64,000 nt of DNA, taken from Phallusia mammillata. Taxonomy: Eukaryota > Chordata > Ascidiacea > Phlebobranchia > Ascidiidae. The stretch covers positions 105,312 to 169,311 of the forward strand of contig QLIY01000034.1 in assembly GCA_003260075.1 (NCBI GenBank). The letters run 5' to 3'. Below the pieces are notes generated by a model that was not told where the DNA came from, did no database searches, and saw only the letters and a list, made by a program, of their open reading frames with translations. The translations under genes and the position numbers were made by a program. Shown here in pieces: positions 47,357 to 59,200 of the stretch (positions are counted from its first letter, which is position 1; every line of letters begins with the position of its first letter).

Positions 47357-47590
47357 GTCGCGCCCCGCTCTCTTTAAAACTCTACACCTGTGCTCATAAT
47401 ACTATTCTTCGTTATTTGGAAACTTTATCTTTAAAATTTACTAACATTTGGCGGGCCGCATGAAATCCTTTGCCGGGCCGTAGTTTGCCCACCCCTGGTC
47501 TACACCATTGTGCAAAAAGCATGAATTATGGCCCCTTGCATCAAACACTACTAGACCAATGTCATTTTTTGTATTTTATTTAGTGAAACA
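46872..47590. other. spacer between HAUS5 and RPL26
   Basis: Contains the HAUS5 promoter and a hAT MITE at 47203-47497. The RPL26 polyadenylation signal AATAAA is at 47575-47580, 11 bp past the stop. No other gene is visible. Confidence 0.6.
47203..47497. repeat. hAT MITE, CAGGGGTGGGCAA family, with internal C31
   Basis: Ends CAGGGGTGGGCAACC and GTTTGCCCACCCCTG. Flanks CTCTGCAC and GTCTACAC are an imperfect 8-bp duplication. A run of 31 C at 47324-47354 interrupts the interior and is probably a filler. Confidence 0.8.
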
Positions 47591-49703
47591 TCAGGTTTCC
47601 ATCTGCTGAATTGTTTCTTCAGTATGTTTGCCCTTTTCCAAATCAACCCGTCGGGATCGGGCTTTGTGTTCAAGAATGCGCTTGCGGTCCTTGTCAAGTT
47701 TCAGCTTAGTAATCACTACCTGTATAAAAAATGTCAGAAAATCAATAAAATTGCTCCATGAAAACACAGACTGATTCCAAAGTGCATTGAAACTCTAGTT
47801 TTGTCTAGTTATTTAACATTTCAGCAGCACAATCTCTTTAATATTTCCAATTGTCAAATTTACCACATACAGTAAACCTCGGTTAAACCAGATTCAGTTA
47901 ATCCAGATTTCACCTAATTCGGACAAAATTCTGGGTACAAATGGTTTGTAATATGGTAAGGTTATGGCACAGTTGGTAAGGTTTTAATCAACGTCGGTTA
48001 ACATTGATCTTCGCCTAATCCGGAATTTTTTTTTCTGGATTGATCAAGATTTACTACTGTCCCCCCCCCCTTTGTAATATGGTAAGGTTATGGCACAGTT
48101 GGTAAGGTTTTAATCAACATCGGTTAACATTGATCTTCGCCTAATCTGGAATTTTTTTTTCTGGATTGATCAAGATTTACTACTGCACTACTATTTTTGC
48201 ATACTTTGCTGGGGTGAATTCCGACAAAAACAGTAGCTCCGTTTGCTTTTTCACGCTGGATTCGCTCAACATGAATGACATACTTTTTACGATAAACTTG
48301 AGTGACCTTTCCAACTTGTTGGCCTTTGAAATGACCACGCACAATCTGAAACAAATTTTACCTGTGGTTTTATCTTGCATAAGCAGAAGTGTGTAACCAT
48401 ATAGAAATATCATTTCATATACAGTATGACCTCTTGTTTAAAAAGTTGCAATAGTAGGATATTAATAAGAAATAGCTTAGCCACTAATGCAAATAAGCAT
48501 GCCAATGAACTTGATTCATCAAAATCGAAATGACTTTCCATACTTTGTGTAATGGTGATTCTGTGCCTCCTAATTTAACAAACTTAAATAAGCAATTGAC
48601 TGGTTTCAATTCTACCAAAAGTACTTGAATGTAAACTTGCAAATCATTGCAGTGACATGAAAAATTGCCTCCAAATCCTGGGTTAGCAGCTGGGGCTGGC
48701 CCAATACATAATACCATGATAAACAAAGATTCACACTATCAGAAATTATTGATAAAAATTATCCAATTTTCTAGACAAACTGGGTATCTACAAATCAACT
48801 CCACAACTAAACCAACAAATCAAGTTTTAAAAATTGCAATTTACTAAACTTTTAATTTAAAAATTGCAATTGTCAATGGATTGTTAAAGCCCCAGTCTGC
48901 AGAACATGGCAGTTCCAGACGAGATCTCGCATGTGCAAGACCGACATGTCCCACATGTGTGCATACAAGACCTATTTCAGCAGGTGCAAAGCAAGAGATA
49001 CAGGTCAAGACAAGACAATTGAATGCCTTTGGTGCTAAATTTCCGCGTGCAACCCCAAAAATTGGCGTACAAAAGTTTTTTTTCCCAAAAAAAATCACGC
49101 ATGCAGCTGCCATACTCTGCAGACTGGTTAAAGCCCATACAAATTTTTAAACCAGTGATTCTCAAAGTACCAGGGGCATGAGCAACAATACAATGGGCAC
49201 AGGAGAATAAATGGGCAATTAAGGGATCTGCTGGAATACGGACAGACGAAAGATAGTGAGAAGAAAATTTGGCTGGCACCAAGCATTAACAAATTTGGTG
49301 ACCCGTATTTATGACATTGACTACTTCTAACAAAAAGTTAATGAACTGGTGTCAGGGTGAAAGGTCTTTTTTAAAGGGGACAGAAAAAATGTTTTGGGAA
49401 CACCAGATTTAGCAAAATGGCTAATTTAGTTTTTAAAACAAATTTTAACAGGAACCCTATACAATAAATCCATTAACCCAATGATTCAAGCTCTAACCTA
49501 AACCACTCAGTTCAGAAAATAAAATCCAATTTTACCTGAACTTCATCATCCTTTCTGATGGGCATACTCCTGACGGTATACTTTTGTCTTAATTCCTTCG
49601 ACAAAGGAGATCCCATAAACTTTCTCCTGATGTGTGAAGGAGCATTGAAATACTCCTTTCTGTTCTTCCGGCGAGATGATGTCTTTAGCTTGTTGAACTT
49701 CAT
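47591..49703 (-). CDS. RPL26: 60S ribosomal protein L26 (uL24)
   Basis: Large-subunit ribosomal protein near the exit tunnel (family knowledge). Three coding exons, 49536-49703, 48205-48345 and 47591-47719, give exactly 145 aa, the length of human RPL26. Highly conserved blocks are [78 protein letters not shown] and the C-terminal EETIQQMET. The ATG follows an AAG acceptor at once, implying a non-coding first exon (see 49911-49930). The very short 3' UTR is typical of ribosomal protein genes. Introns contain a pogo-like element with a C10 join and a CCAGTCTGCAGA-family MITE, neither disturbing the splice sites. Confidence 0.97.
47870..48185. repeat. pogo-like MITE with internal C10 duplication
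   Basis: It begins CAGTAAACCTCGGTTAAACC after TA. The right part is present twice (47945-48060 and 48071-48185), separated by exactly ten C at 48061-48070, with few differences between copies. The true element is probably about 190 bp. Confidence 0.75.
48892..49127. repeat. MITE, CCAGTCTGCAGA family (copy 3), perfect TSD
   Basis: Left end CCAGTCTGCAGAACATGGCA and right end GCCATACTCTGCAGACTGG. Identical 8-bp flanks TTAAAGCC are at 48884-48891 and 49128-49135. It lies in RPL26 intron 2. Confidence 0.9.
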
Positions 49704-49910
49704 CTTAACAAAACGTAAACAGATTATCAATGGATAATATTGTACATCGCCGTTACATTGCAGTTTCCACTGACTTTGTGATTATATTTATCATTTCTGT
49801 TACTTTGAAAATGCTTTGCCTAATTGCCAAACTTTAGGTATATTTATGTAACTGCAATATGCGATTTATTGGGATAAAACTGGGTATGTTTACGCTAAGT
49901 GCTTCAGTAC

Positions 49911-49930
49911 CTTGCCTCTTCCCTTGAAAA
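49911..49930 (-). promoter_or_regulatory. probable RPL26 non-coding first exon with 5'TOP start
   Basis: On the minus strand CTTTTC followed by a purine-rich stretch ends in GCAAG and a GTACTG donor. A pyrimidine tract at the transcript start is the 5'TOP signature of ribosomal protein mRNAs. The start site itself is inferred. Confidence 0.45.
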
Positions 49931-50997
49931 GACCGGTGATTTTTTTTCATCCGGGACGTTACGCATGCTTCGTCACAGAAACATGACTTGGCAAAACCTC
50001 ACATTTCACATTTCCATTGTGACTACGACGAAAAAAACGTTTTGTATGTTTTTTGTATTGTTGACCATTTTCATGTGCAATTTTTGCTTAAAATTTGGTT
50101 TGTTGTACAAATGTTTGCAAAGTTTAAAATTAAGACAGAATAGAGATTTCTCAGTCTATCTTTCCTCAGCAACATCATTTGATAAGTTATATATCCTTCA
50201 AGAGTAACGTAATATGATCCAACTTTCCTTAACACATCATTCTGGCGTAACAAAAAATAATAGCTAAAATTTCCTACTTTTGGGTAGAATTTATCCCAAA
50301 TAACCAAAGTATACAGGAATATATTGATACTAAACAGGTTCAGACTTGGGATCGGCTTAGGATAATATTGACACCTGGACAAAATGAGTGGTTTGATAAA
50401 ATAAAACAAACCGAGGAAAAAATGGACACTACGGGACAAATTCTCCAAACCCATGTAGGCGTTCCAGAACCAGATCGATTTGTCAGTTAACGCTTGATTG
50501 AGCGCAACGTTCCATTTACTTTAGCTTGATTGTTCTGAGTCTCGTGCCAGGTACCGGGTTTTTATGTAGTTTCCTGTTTCTTTCTTGAAAAAAAATAATA
50601 TATGTTTAAACAGTTATTGGAAATTTGCAAGCAAGATGCGCTTTGATTGGTTGTTTTCTGAACGTAGTGAGTTTGTCGTTGTGCCAGGCATTCTTGTTAC
50701 AAAACTAGCATGATATTTTGTTCTTTTCCGGTTATATGTTCTTTGTTGGATAATGGCCAGTTGATTTTTCGTTATATCGTGTGATATTTTTTGCAAACCG
50801 TTTGTGTTTGTTGTCATTTAAAACAAAAGACTAGAACGTTGCTTACTTAAGTTACATAATTGAATCTTCTTCATATCCTTCACTCAAGAAGCCATTGATT
50901 ATATTAGTTTTTAAACTGACCTAATTTTCTTTTGTCAGGTATTTTTTGGCTAAATCTTCAAGTCCAATTGAAGCTTTTGTAAATAAGTAATTTTAAA
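49931..50997. other. divergent spacer RPL26 / clathrin light chain
   Basis: About 1.1 kb expected to hold both promoters. Open frames here are AT-rich, short and without domain or splice evidence. Confidence 0.5.
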
Positions 50998-53852
50998 ATG
51001 GATGTGTTTGATGAAAACTTTTCCCAGCAGCAAGCAGAAGAACCCGCTCCTGTACAGCAGGGCTTAGAGGAAGATCCAGCAGCTGCCTTTTTGGCACAGC
51101 AGCAACATGACATAGCAGGTTTCTTTCAATTTTTATTTTTAATTTTGATCTTATTACCTTCAGTCAATAGCTAAACCAACCACTTTTGATTCACGGACTG
51201 TTAATGAAGTTTGTGTACCTTTTTTCTGAATTGTCTTACTTTTAAGTTTTTAAAATTTTTCTTACAACTTTTGTTTTGTTTTTGGACTCATTGATTTTGT
51301 CAGTTTGAAATGTTTAACAATGTTTACGGTATTGCTTTAGGTTTGGAAAGTGGGGTTCTAGATGAACAACCTGCTGCTGAGCCAGTTGTAAATGGATTTG
51401 GGGATGATATGATGGGAAATAATGCACCTGCAAATGGTGACTACAAAGATTTTTCATGCGAATGTTGTGACTGACTCTTTAAAAAAATGTTTCTTGATGT
51501 TCTAACTCTCTGATATTTTATTAGATGATTTCTTTTCTGCCCCTGCTACTACGGAGCAACAACTTACTAATGGCATTGGAGATTTTGGCCAGGAAAGTGA
51601 AGAAGAGAGGATGGACCCATCCCAGGCTTATGCGGCAATTGCTGCAGCTGATGCCAGACTCGACCAATTGCGATCAGAACCAGAGAAAATCCGCCAATGG
51701 AGAGAAGAGAACACTAAACTATTGACAGAAAAAGGTTTAATGTGGTTTTGTGAATCATACATAAACATGTAAATTTAGAAATTCAACAGCTAAAAAGTCT
51801 TTTATTTGAAGAGTAAAACTGTAAATAACATCTTGTGTACCATCACATTTCCCAGTCATGGAGATATTTTTTGGGCAAGGATTTTTACCATGTTTATGTC
51901 TTAGATCGAGAATCAGAACAAAGGCAGCAGGAATGGCTTGCCCAAGCGGAAAAAGAACTCAAAGAATGGGAAAGAAATAGACTTGAACAGTTGGAGAAGA
52001 CAAAGGAAAGCAACAGGTTAGATTTTCATACTGTTTGAATGCTGCTTGTTTCTCTGCCTTAGTCAACGCCATCTAACCTCCTGTTCAAAAAGTTAATGCA
52101 AATTGTGCTTGGCCTGGACATACCTACCAACTATGCTCGGCAAGAAACATACTGTTATGCACATTTTAGTCGTTCTCTCTTTATATGCAAAATATGAGTT
52201 TTTCGCAATGGGTGACAAGTATTTAATTCTTTTGTCAAAATGGCAGTTTGCAATGACTTGCTCAAAATTTTATGTGTGTTTCATTTGATGAATGAGACAC
52301 ACATTGATTTACTTTTGTGATTGTTTGCATTTGATTTAAAAGTAAACAATTATATATAATTTCCTTTTTATTTTGCCCACATCTGTATACATACATGTCA
52401 TTAAACACATATATATGTTAGTTATGAAATATTTTTTACTGCATGTCATTAATGAAAACAATGTGTTGCAACAAATGCACAACACAAAGATTTTGAAATG
52501 TTTTTTTGAACAATTTATCATTTTTCTTTATGGCCATCTATCTGTACAGGAGTGCCAATGAAGCTTTCATCAAAGAAAGGTATATATTTGCTGTCTAACA
52601 AACTGGCCTAATGTTTTGTTTTGGGTAGCTTTCCAAAGTGCTGTGGTGTGTTGATTTTAGCTGTAGTTTAATTTAGGCCTGGCTTGGTAGCTGTATATTT
52701 TAATTTGGTAAACATAATTCCCAATGCTACATGTATCAATCTGACAGAAATACAATATGTTATGTCCTTGTTATGGTAATAAAAATTACTCTTTAATGAA
52801 ACTTGCTAAGCTTTTGACTGTAAGTAAAACCTATTACAACATTTTTTTATCCACATTTTGAAACAAAATTGGCATGCACATTGCTTAAATGTTTTTAGGA
52901 TTAGAATACACTGCTTTTAAGTTTACGATTGTAGCAAATTTTGGTCTAAAATGTCTTAAGTTTATTCAGTGGTTATTTACTAAAGAAACTAAACTGCATG
53001 TATACAAATTATGTATAAATCAATTACCATCAAAAAAGATATGTTGTGGAAAAATGTTGTGTACATGCATAAGACTTGTATGTAGCTTTTAGCCCATTTG
53101 GATTGGTGTGCCTTCTAACATTTGTCAATCATTTATGCTGTTCTGCACATAGGAGTTGCACATACTGTTTGCACACCAAGCACAATAGGATCTAGCTATT
53201 CGATAGTGACATATTTCCATGAACCTTTGAAAGTGATGTCAAGCTTTAGCTATTTAATTAAGTTTTCTTGTGATTGGCTTGCTGTAATTTTCGAATATTG
53301 ATTTCTTTTTGGTGTTGATACCCTAAACATCACTACGCTTTACAACATTCTTGTTTCTCGTGAAATCAATAGATGTTAATGTCCTAAAGAATGTAGGCCA
53401 GATGGTCACTTTTGCATGGCTTAGTTTACAACTTGCATGGTTTGTTGATTGCGGATATGTACATTTATTGCCTTTCACTACTATGTGGCAACTGTAAATC
53501 CATGTTTATGTTATGATGAATTTTTGTTTTGACCAACAGTGCTTACATATGTTACTGCATGCCAGCTACACTATTGAAAGTTTATGTATGGTGGAATATA
53601 AAAGCTTTTTTACCCAGGATGTCAGAATTCCTTTCAAAAAACCTTTTTTGTAACAGAAAAGCTGAGGAACAGTTTGTAAAGGAAAGGGATCAGGCCAACC
53701 CTGGTTCTGAATGGGAACGAGTGTCAAAACTTTGCGATTTCAACCCCAAAGTGGCCAAAGGGAACAAAGACGTATCTCGCATGCGTTCATCTTTGCTGCA
53801 TCTCAAACAAAATCCACGTCCGGTTACGGTCCCTGAAGCCTCTGACAATTGA
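50998..53852 (+). CDS. CLT: clathrin light chain
   Basis: Regulatory subunit that binds the clathrin heavy chain in coated vesicles. Exons: 50998-51118, 51341-51436, 51525-51734, 51905-52016, 52550-52579 and 53657-53852, giving 254 aa (244 without exon 5). The N terminus is acidic and Gln/Ala-rich. The heavy-chain-binding helix begins near PEKIRQWREENTKLL and continues through QEWLAQAEKELKEWERNRLE. The conserved C terminus is PGSEWERVSKLCDFNPK, then KDVSRMRSSLLHLKQ. Exon 5 is only 30 nt, starts and ends at the same codon phase, and encodes a RSANEAFIKE segment at the position of the vertebrate neuronal insert, so it is a likely cassette exon. An AATAAA lies at 54601-54606. Vertebrate A and B forms cannot be distinguished in this single-copy homologue. 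Confidence 0.95.
52550..52579 (+). other. 30-nt candidate cassette exon of clathrin light chain
   Basis: Acceptor TGTACAG and donor GTATAT. Skipping it joins AG to the next exon's A and keeps the frame (SNR to KAEEQF). The encoded ANEAFIK resembles the ADEAFYK start of the vertebrate neuron-specific insert. Confidence 0.65.
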
Positions 53853-56202
53853 CACTTACTTTTGGTTCGGAGATCACAAAAACGGCTTTTTAGTGAAGTT
53901 TTCACTAGCTAAGCCCCAAATGCTTTGGCACATTGTAATTCAATAATGATTTCTTCTTAAAAATATGCTTTCTCCACATATATACTTTTTGTTTGTGTTT
54001 ATGGGTAAAGGGTCTTGTGGTATATTTACACACCTATAAAAATGCAAGTTTGCCTGATGTTTGTGGACTTTTACACCTGCTCTTTTAAAATCAATGGTCT
54101 AAACAGTTGCCATTGGGTAATATTTGTTTACTTGTGTGTCCTAGCTCCAATATATGTTTTCTTATGTGTGTAAAACAAACATAGGCCATATAGTATGAAC
54201 TAAAACTGGGTCCTTTAGACGTTTGTCCTACATAGTGTTTGCATAACAATGTATGGAAACCGGCAAATTGGATTCAACTTCCCCTATTAACTATATTTTT
54301 AGCCCTACATTTCTGTGCAATCCTTTTCTGTCATTCCACCTCATATACCAACATATCATTCTGGCAAACCTAGATCAGCCACCAGTATATTGGTCAAATA
54401 ATTATGTTCTGCTTTTAAACTGTATCTATATATATCTCTTTATCATTTTTGCTGTGTGGGAATCCACAGAAAAATGCATTTATAATTCATTGCCAGATTC
54501 AAAATGTTTGCTTAATAGATAAAACAGGACTCGCTAGCTGCTTAAAGAAGATAAAAATGCCAAAGCAAACTTCACAGATTGTGCTATGTTTATGTGTGTT
54601 AATAAAGTTGCAGGTTGTTGCTTTTTTAAATTAAAACTTATTGATTGGTGCCCAGCAATGTGGAACAAAGCATATGTGTTTTACATCCCCCAGTGATTTC
54701 TATTTATTGAGACGTCGAGTCAATTAACGTCATCATTGTTTTCTGCTCGAGTAAGTAGAGACTTTCCTTTACAATCTTTGGCAAAATCATTGCATTGAGT
54801 GTAGCACCTTATTGTGTAGATTAATGTCAATACATATTGAGTATCACATTTGAAACTGATGTATGTTTTATGAGTTTTATTGTTCAAGCACTAGCTATCT
54901 TATGGGTATGGTCAAATCTTTCATATTAAGTGAGTTGATTGAAAAAGTTCAGCACTTTAGTCACTATCCTGGGAAGTGGCAGCGGTGTGAATGAGGCCAA
55001 AGAGATTAAGAACCATGTTTTCCCAACCTATGAAGTAGATAAGTAATATACTGTTGGTGACTCTTGGCTGCATAGACACAGAATAGTTAACTAAATAGCA
55101 GAAATTCAGTTCAATAGATAAATACTTACATGCATGCCATGAAATAAAGTTCTGCTATCCAGGCCGGTTGTTTTTGATCCTTTTTAAAGTATTTGACAAC
55201 ATAGACCAACATATTATATTTACAAGCAAACTATATCGAATGGAAGCTGTAAAAAGTACAAAAGATCGCCACAATGAATTACAGTGATTTATAAAAATGA
55301 GTGCAACAGTGATCAAAAAGTAGAAAAATATAGATGTAGAAAATCAATATGAATAATTCCATTAAGTCATGGGTTGCACCTGGAGGTATTTGTTTTGTTC
55401 TGTTAATTTTGTTATCAATCACAACAGGCACAAATTCTATAAAAAGGTCTTGTGGTTTATTAGTGTGTTTCACTTTCCTACTAAACATTGTTTTATTGAA
55501 GGCACAGTGTAAAGTAATTACATACATAATTTACTTTGTTCAAAAAATCAATCTTGGTTTGATATTTTGTGCATGTAAAGCATAAACTTAGTGCAAGAAG
55601 ATTAAAAACATCAGTGGAATACAACAAAATAGTACAGTTTTCATTAAAAAAGTTGTACAATATCAATAAAAAATTAATTTACAGAAAAAAACTAATGAAA
55701 TGCACCAACTGTTTGTTGGCCTTACATTTGGCAATGCTTAGTTTGCAAGGGGCCCCATCATCTAGCTACAAATATATGATATAAAATCATCAACCCAACT
55801 CAATTAAGATGGTGCAAGAAAACAGGTTAATTTTTTTTTTTTTTGAAAAAATGAGATAAATCAAAGGACGTGTCATAGAGTCATGGACTAATCTCATACA
55901 CATTTCTTGACAGTGTTTGATTGCTGATAGCTTACAAATAAAGTCTGGATGTAATTGAAAATTAGGCATGTATTTCACAAAGTCACTGAAAAAATAATTG
56001 AAAAACAATATTTGGAATGTTTCGAAAGCTTGTCATGGAAAGTGAAAAACTTACGCTTCAATGAATTTGTGTCATCTCAAAATAACAAAAAAAGCTTTAG
56101 TGTTATATGAAGTTCTTCCGATTCCATACTCATACTGTAATGTTAATCTCAAATTTCTTATTGCAGGAAGCCTTGTCTGCCACAAGGTTAAGGTCAAACA
56201 TG
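53853..56202. other. convergent 3' regions of clathrin light chain and MIEAP-like gene
   Basis: Contains the clathrin light chain 3' UTR to about 54.6 kb and the 3' region of the minus-strand gene. No further exon recognised. Small open frames at 54253 and 55349 are unsupported. Confidence 0.55.
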
Positions 56203-59200
56203 TCAAACTCCGGTTACCACAATACCCTTAGCCACACATCTGCCAGACTGTTTTTCTAACAGTGATGGCCATAAGTAAGACACAACTTGGTCTGAGGCTC
56301 TGTCCGAAGTGTGAAACCTATCATGCTTTGCTCCATCAAAAACAGTGGCATCATATTCAAGAGTAAGGGCTGGCACTTGCACCACAATTGACCAGGACAG
56401 CTGTACACACTCTTTGATGTACGCCTGGAACTCCTTGGACTGTGATAAACCTGGTCGGTCATACAACGCTTGGCAAATTTGATCCAGCACTCCCTGTACA
56501 AAGGTTACAGAGTTATGAAAAGGCTGTTGCTGCCAGGCATAATATATAAATGAGTATTGCTCTTCCAACAGTTTTATTATAACTAATCAATGTTTTGATG
56601 TCCAATACGAGACGGTTTCATCAGGATAATGGTATATCTTGAAAGACTGAATTTTGAAACAAAATGTTTAGGGAAATTTTATCGATGGTGTGTGAGATCT
56701 GTAAAGGTTTAGTTGCAGGAAAATACACTAATACATTGAACCTACATCCAATTTACATCAAAAAATCCATCAGAACATTAGCCTATCAGCTACAGTATTT
56801 ATTGCAGCAAAATATACCTTCACATTTTCAGACAAGTCATAACTTTGTGTGGTTTTTCTTAAAAACACATTAAAGGTGTTCTCAACTTCCGTGACAACAA
56901 ACTCTTTCTTGGGATCTTTCAGCACTTGGGAAGCGCACATAATTCCTCGCAGTTTGATGCGAATCTTGTCCAGTGTGTCACATGCCGATCTAAAGCTTAA
57001 CTGAAAAAACAACATAGTTAGATGACATTATACATACACTCATAGATGGTATGCCAGGGTCAATTACTGTCTGGGGACACCACATATTCATATTCTTTGA
57101 ATATAAACCATTAAAAAAAAGACAAAAAAATCCTGTTGGCGACGTTTAAATGTCTGTGTATGTTTTAAAATCTACACAAAACAGATCTGGTAAGACTTAG
57201 TGAAAGCAACAGGCCAAAATTAGCTCGACCAAAAATTGATTACATTTTTCTATCTTTTTAAAAAACTTACCACCATAACAGAGAAAAGTAGTTTTGATTT
57301 AACACTGTCGTTTTCGCCACTGGACCATGAAGCATCAAGGGCATCCAGAGCCTGCAATCTTCCATCACTGTACAAACTTCTGTAGTTAAGTGCAAGTTCA
57401 CTGGGTCTGTTGTGACCGTCGCTGATATCTTCAAAACTGTCTCCACTGCCACCATCAAATGATCTCTGCGCTTGCCTGGATAACCTGCATGAAAATGAGA
57501 TGAATTTCAATTTTGAATTGAAAAAAGGAATACTTCATGTTTTGGAGGGTAGTAGTACCACTTTCCCGAAGCAGTTCTTAACCGGTGAGAAATTTCCACC
57601 AGTGGGACATTATGTACATGCAGAGGGAAAATGGTATTATTCATATCTATGGTCATAAATCTGATCATTTGGCCTCAATTTTAAAAACTCAATGACTTTA
57701 AGACTTAAAGACAGTGGGAAAACACTCCCAAAAGGTTAAGAACCACTGCACTAAAGCATGTTTCTTGAAACAACATGAGAGCAGTATTCCATTTCCATGA
57801 TGTAACATTGATAAAGCATGATTCAAAACTCATATGATTTTATAAATAGTGTGAGACTTGTTATTCATGTTTGTGACCACAGGCTATAGAAAGACTATGA
57901 CAAAAAATTTCTTGTAATATGCAGGAAGCCATGTTGCTAAAAGAGTCATCTTCAACACATACCGACAGTCATATCTTACCTCCCTACTAGTTCTTTTTCT
58001 CTTTGTCTTAATTTGTCAACAGTTTTCTGTGATCTGTGAAGTTCATGTCTCAGCTTGTCACATTCTTTTCGTAGATGAGCAATGGCCTCAAATCCTGGGG
58101 CACTTTTAGGTGTTGTACGAGTTGAATTTGTTCCATTTTCTGCCAGATACGTTTATGTTTAAAAGCACGGCAAAAAATGAAAATCATACAACTATTTAAC
58201 AAAACATATTGAAACCAAACGGTTAAACATTGGACCTGATGTAAGTCAAACAAGAAAGATTTAATGTTGACAGTGGTATGAGACTAAAAAACAAAGTGGA
58301 AAGTTTCACAATCCCACATTGACCAAGAGGTTTATGTGTCTTCGTTCAGTTACCTTTCATAACTTGTTTTTGAGTAATAATTACCTGTTTATGATTAATA
58401 ATTAAAGGATATAACATGTGGTTTTGTCAGGCAATTTATTGTGTAGCATATATTTAAACTCTTACCCAAGGATAAATCAGGAGCTGAGACCCTTTTTCTA
58501 ACATCTACATCAAACTCCATTGAACCTGTTAAAAAGATTTTTTTCAATTGAATAACCTTAAAAATTTGGGTATTGTACTTGGTAAATCGGACATAATTAT
58601 ATTTAAAACTAATTTAAGGTGTATGACTACCAAGAACTTTTTCAATAGAGAAAAGTTCAAATTTGAAATATTGTAGCTACTGGAAACAAATACTAGAACA
58701 TCATGTAATTAACTTTAATGAGGTAGCAGTGCGTCATGTAGAAAAAACTTGTCATGAAATAACGTCATAACTTGTCTTGCGTCACAGATTTTCGAAAACA
58801 CATAAAACATTGGTCATTTGACAGGGAAAAACATCAAAACACTTTCACTGGTTTTAAAATGCTTTTTGTCAAGTGACGCAATTGGAAAACTTCTTTGTTT
58901 GAGACGAGGGACTATTCAAACACTATACAGCAAGACTCTGTTGACTTTTAACAAACAGACGCAAAGAACGGAGTAACTCTGGACCGTTAAACGGCCAATA
59001 AATTAAAGTCTTACACCTGCCAATTACACATACAAATTGGGGTGTGTAGTTGTGACCAAAAATACTTTTTTAAACGGGCATGAAAAACAGTTCCATTACT
59101 GTAACAGTTTAAATATTTATCATTAAGAATGAAATTCAATGTAAAAAAAATATTAACTCAAACAATAACATTGGTATACTTCTCATAAAATTTTGCATTT

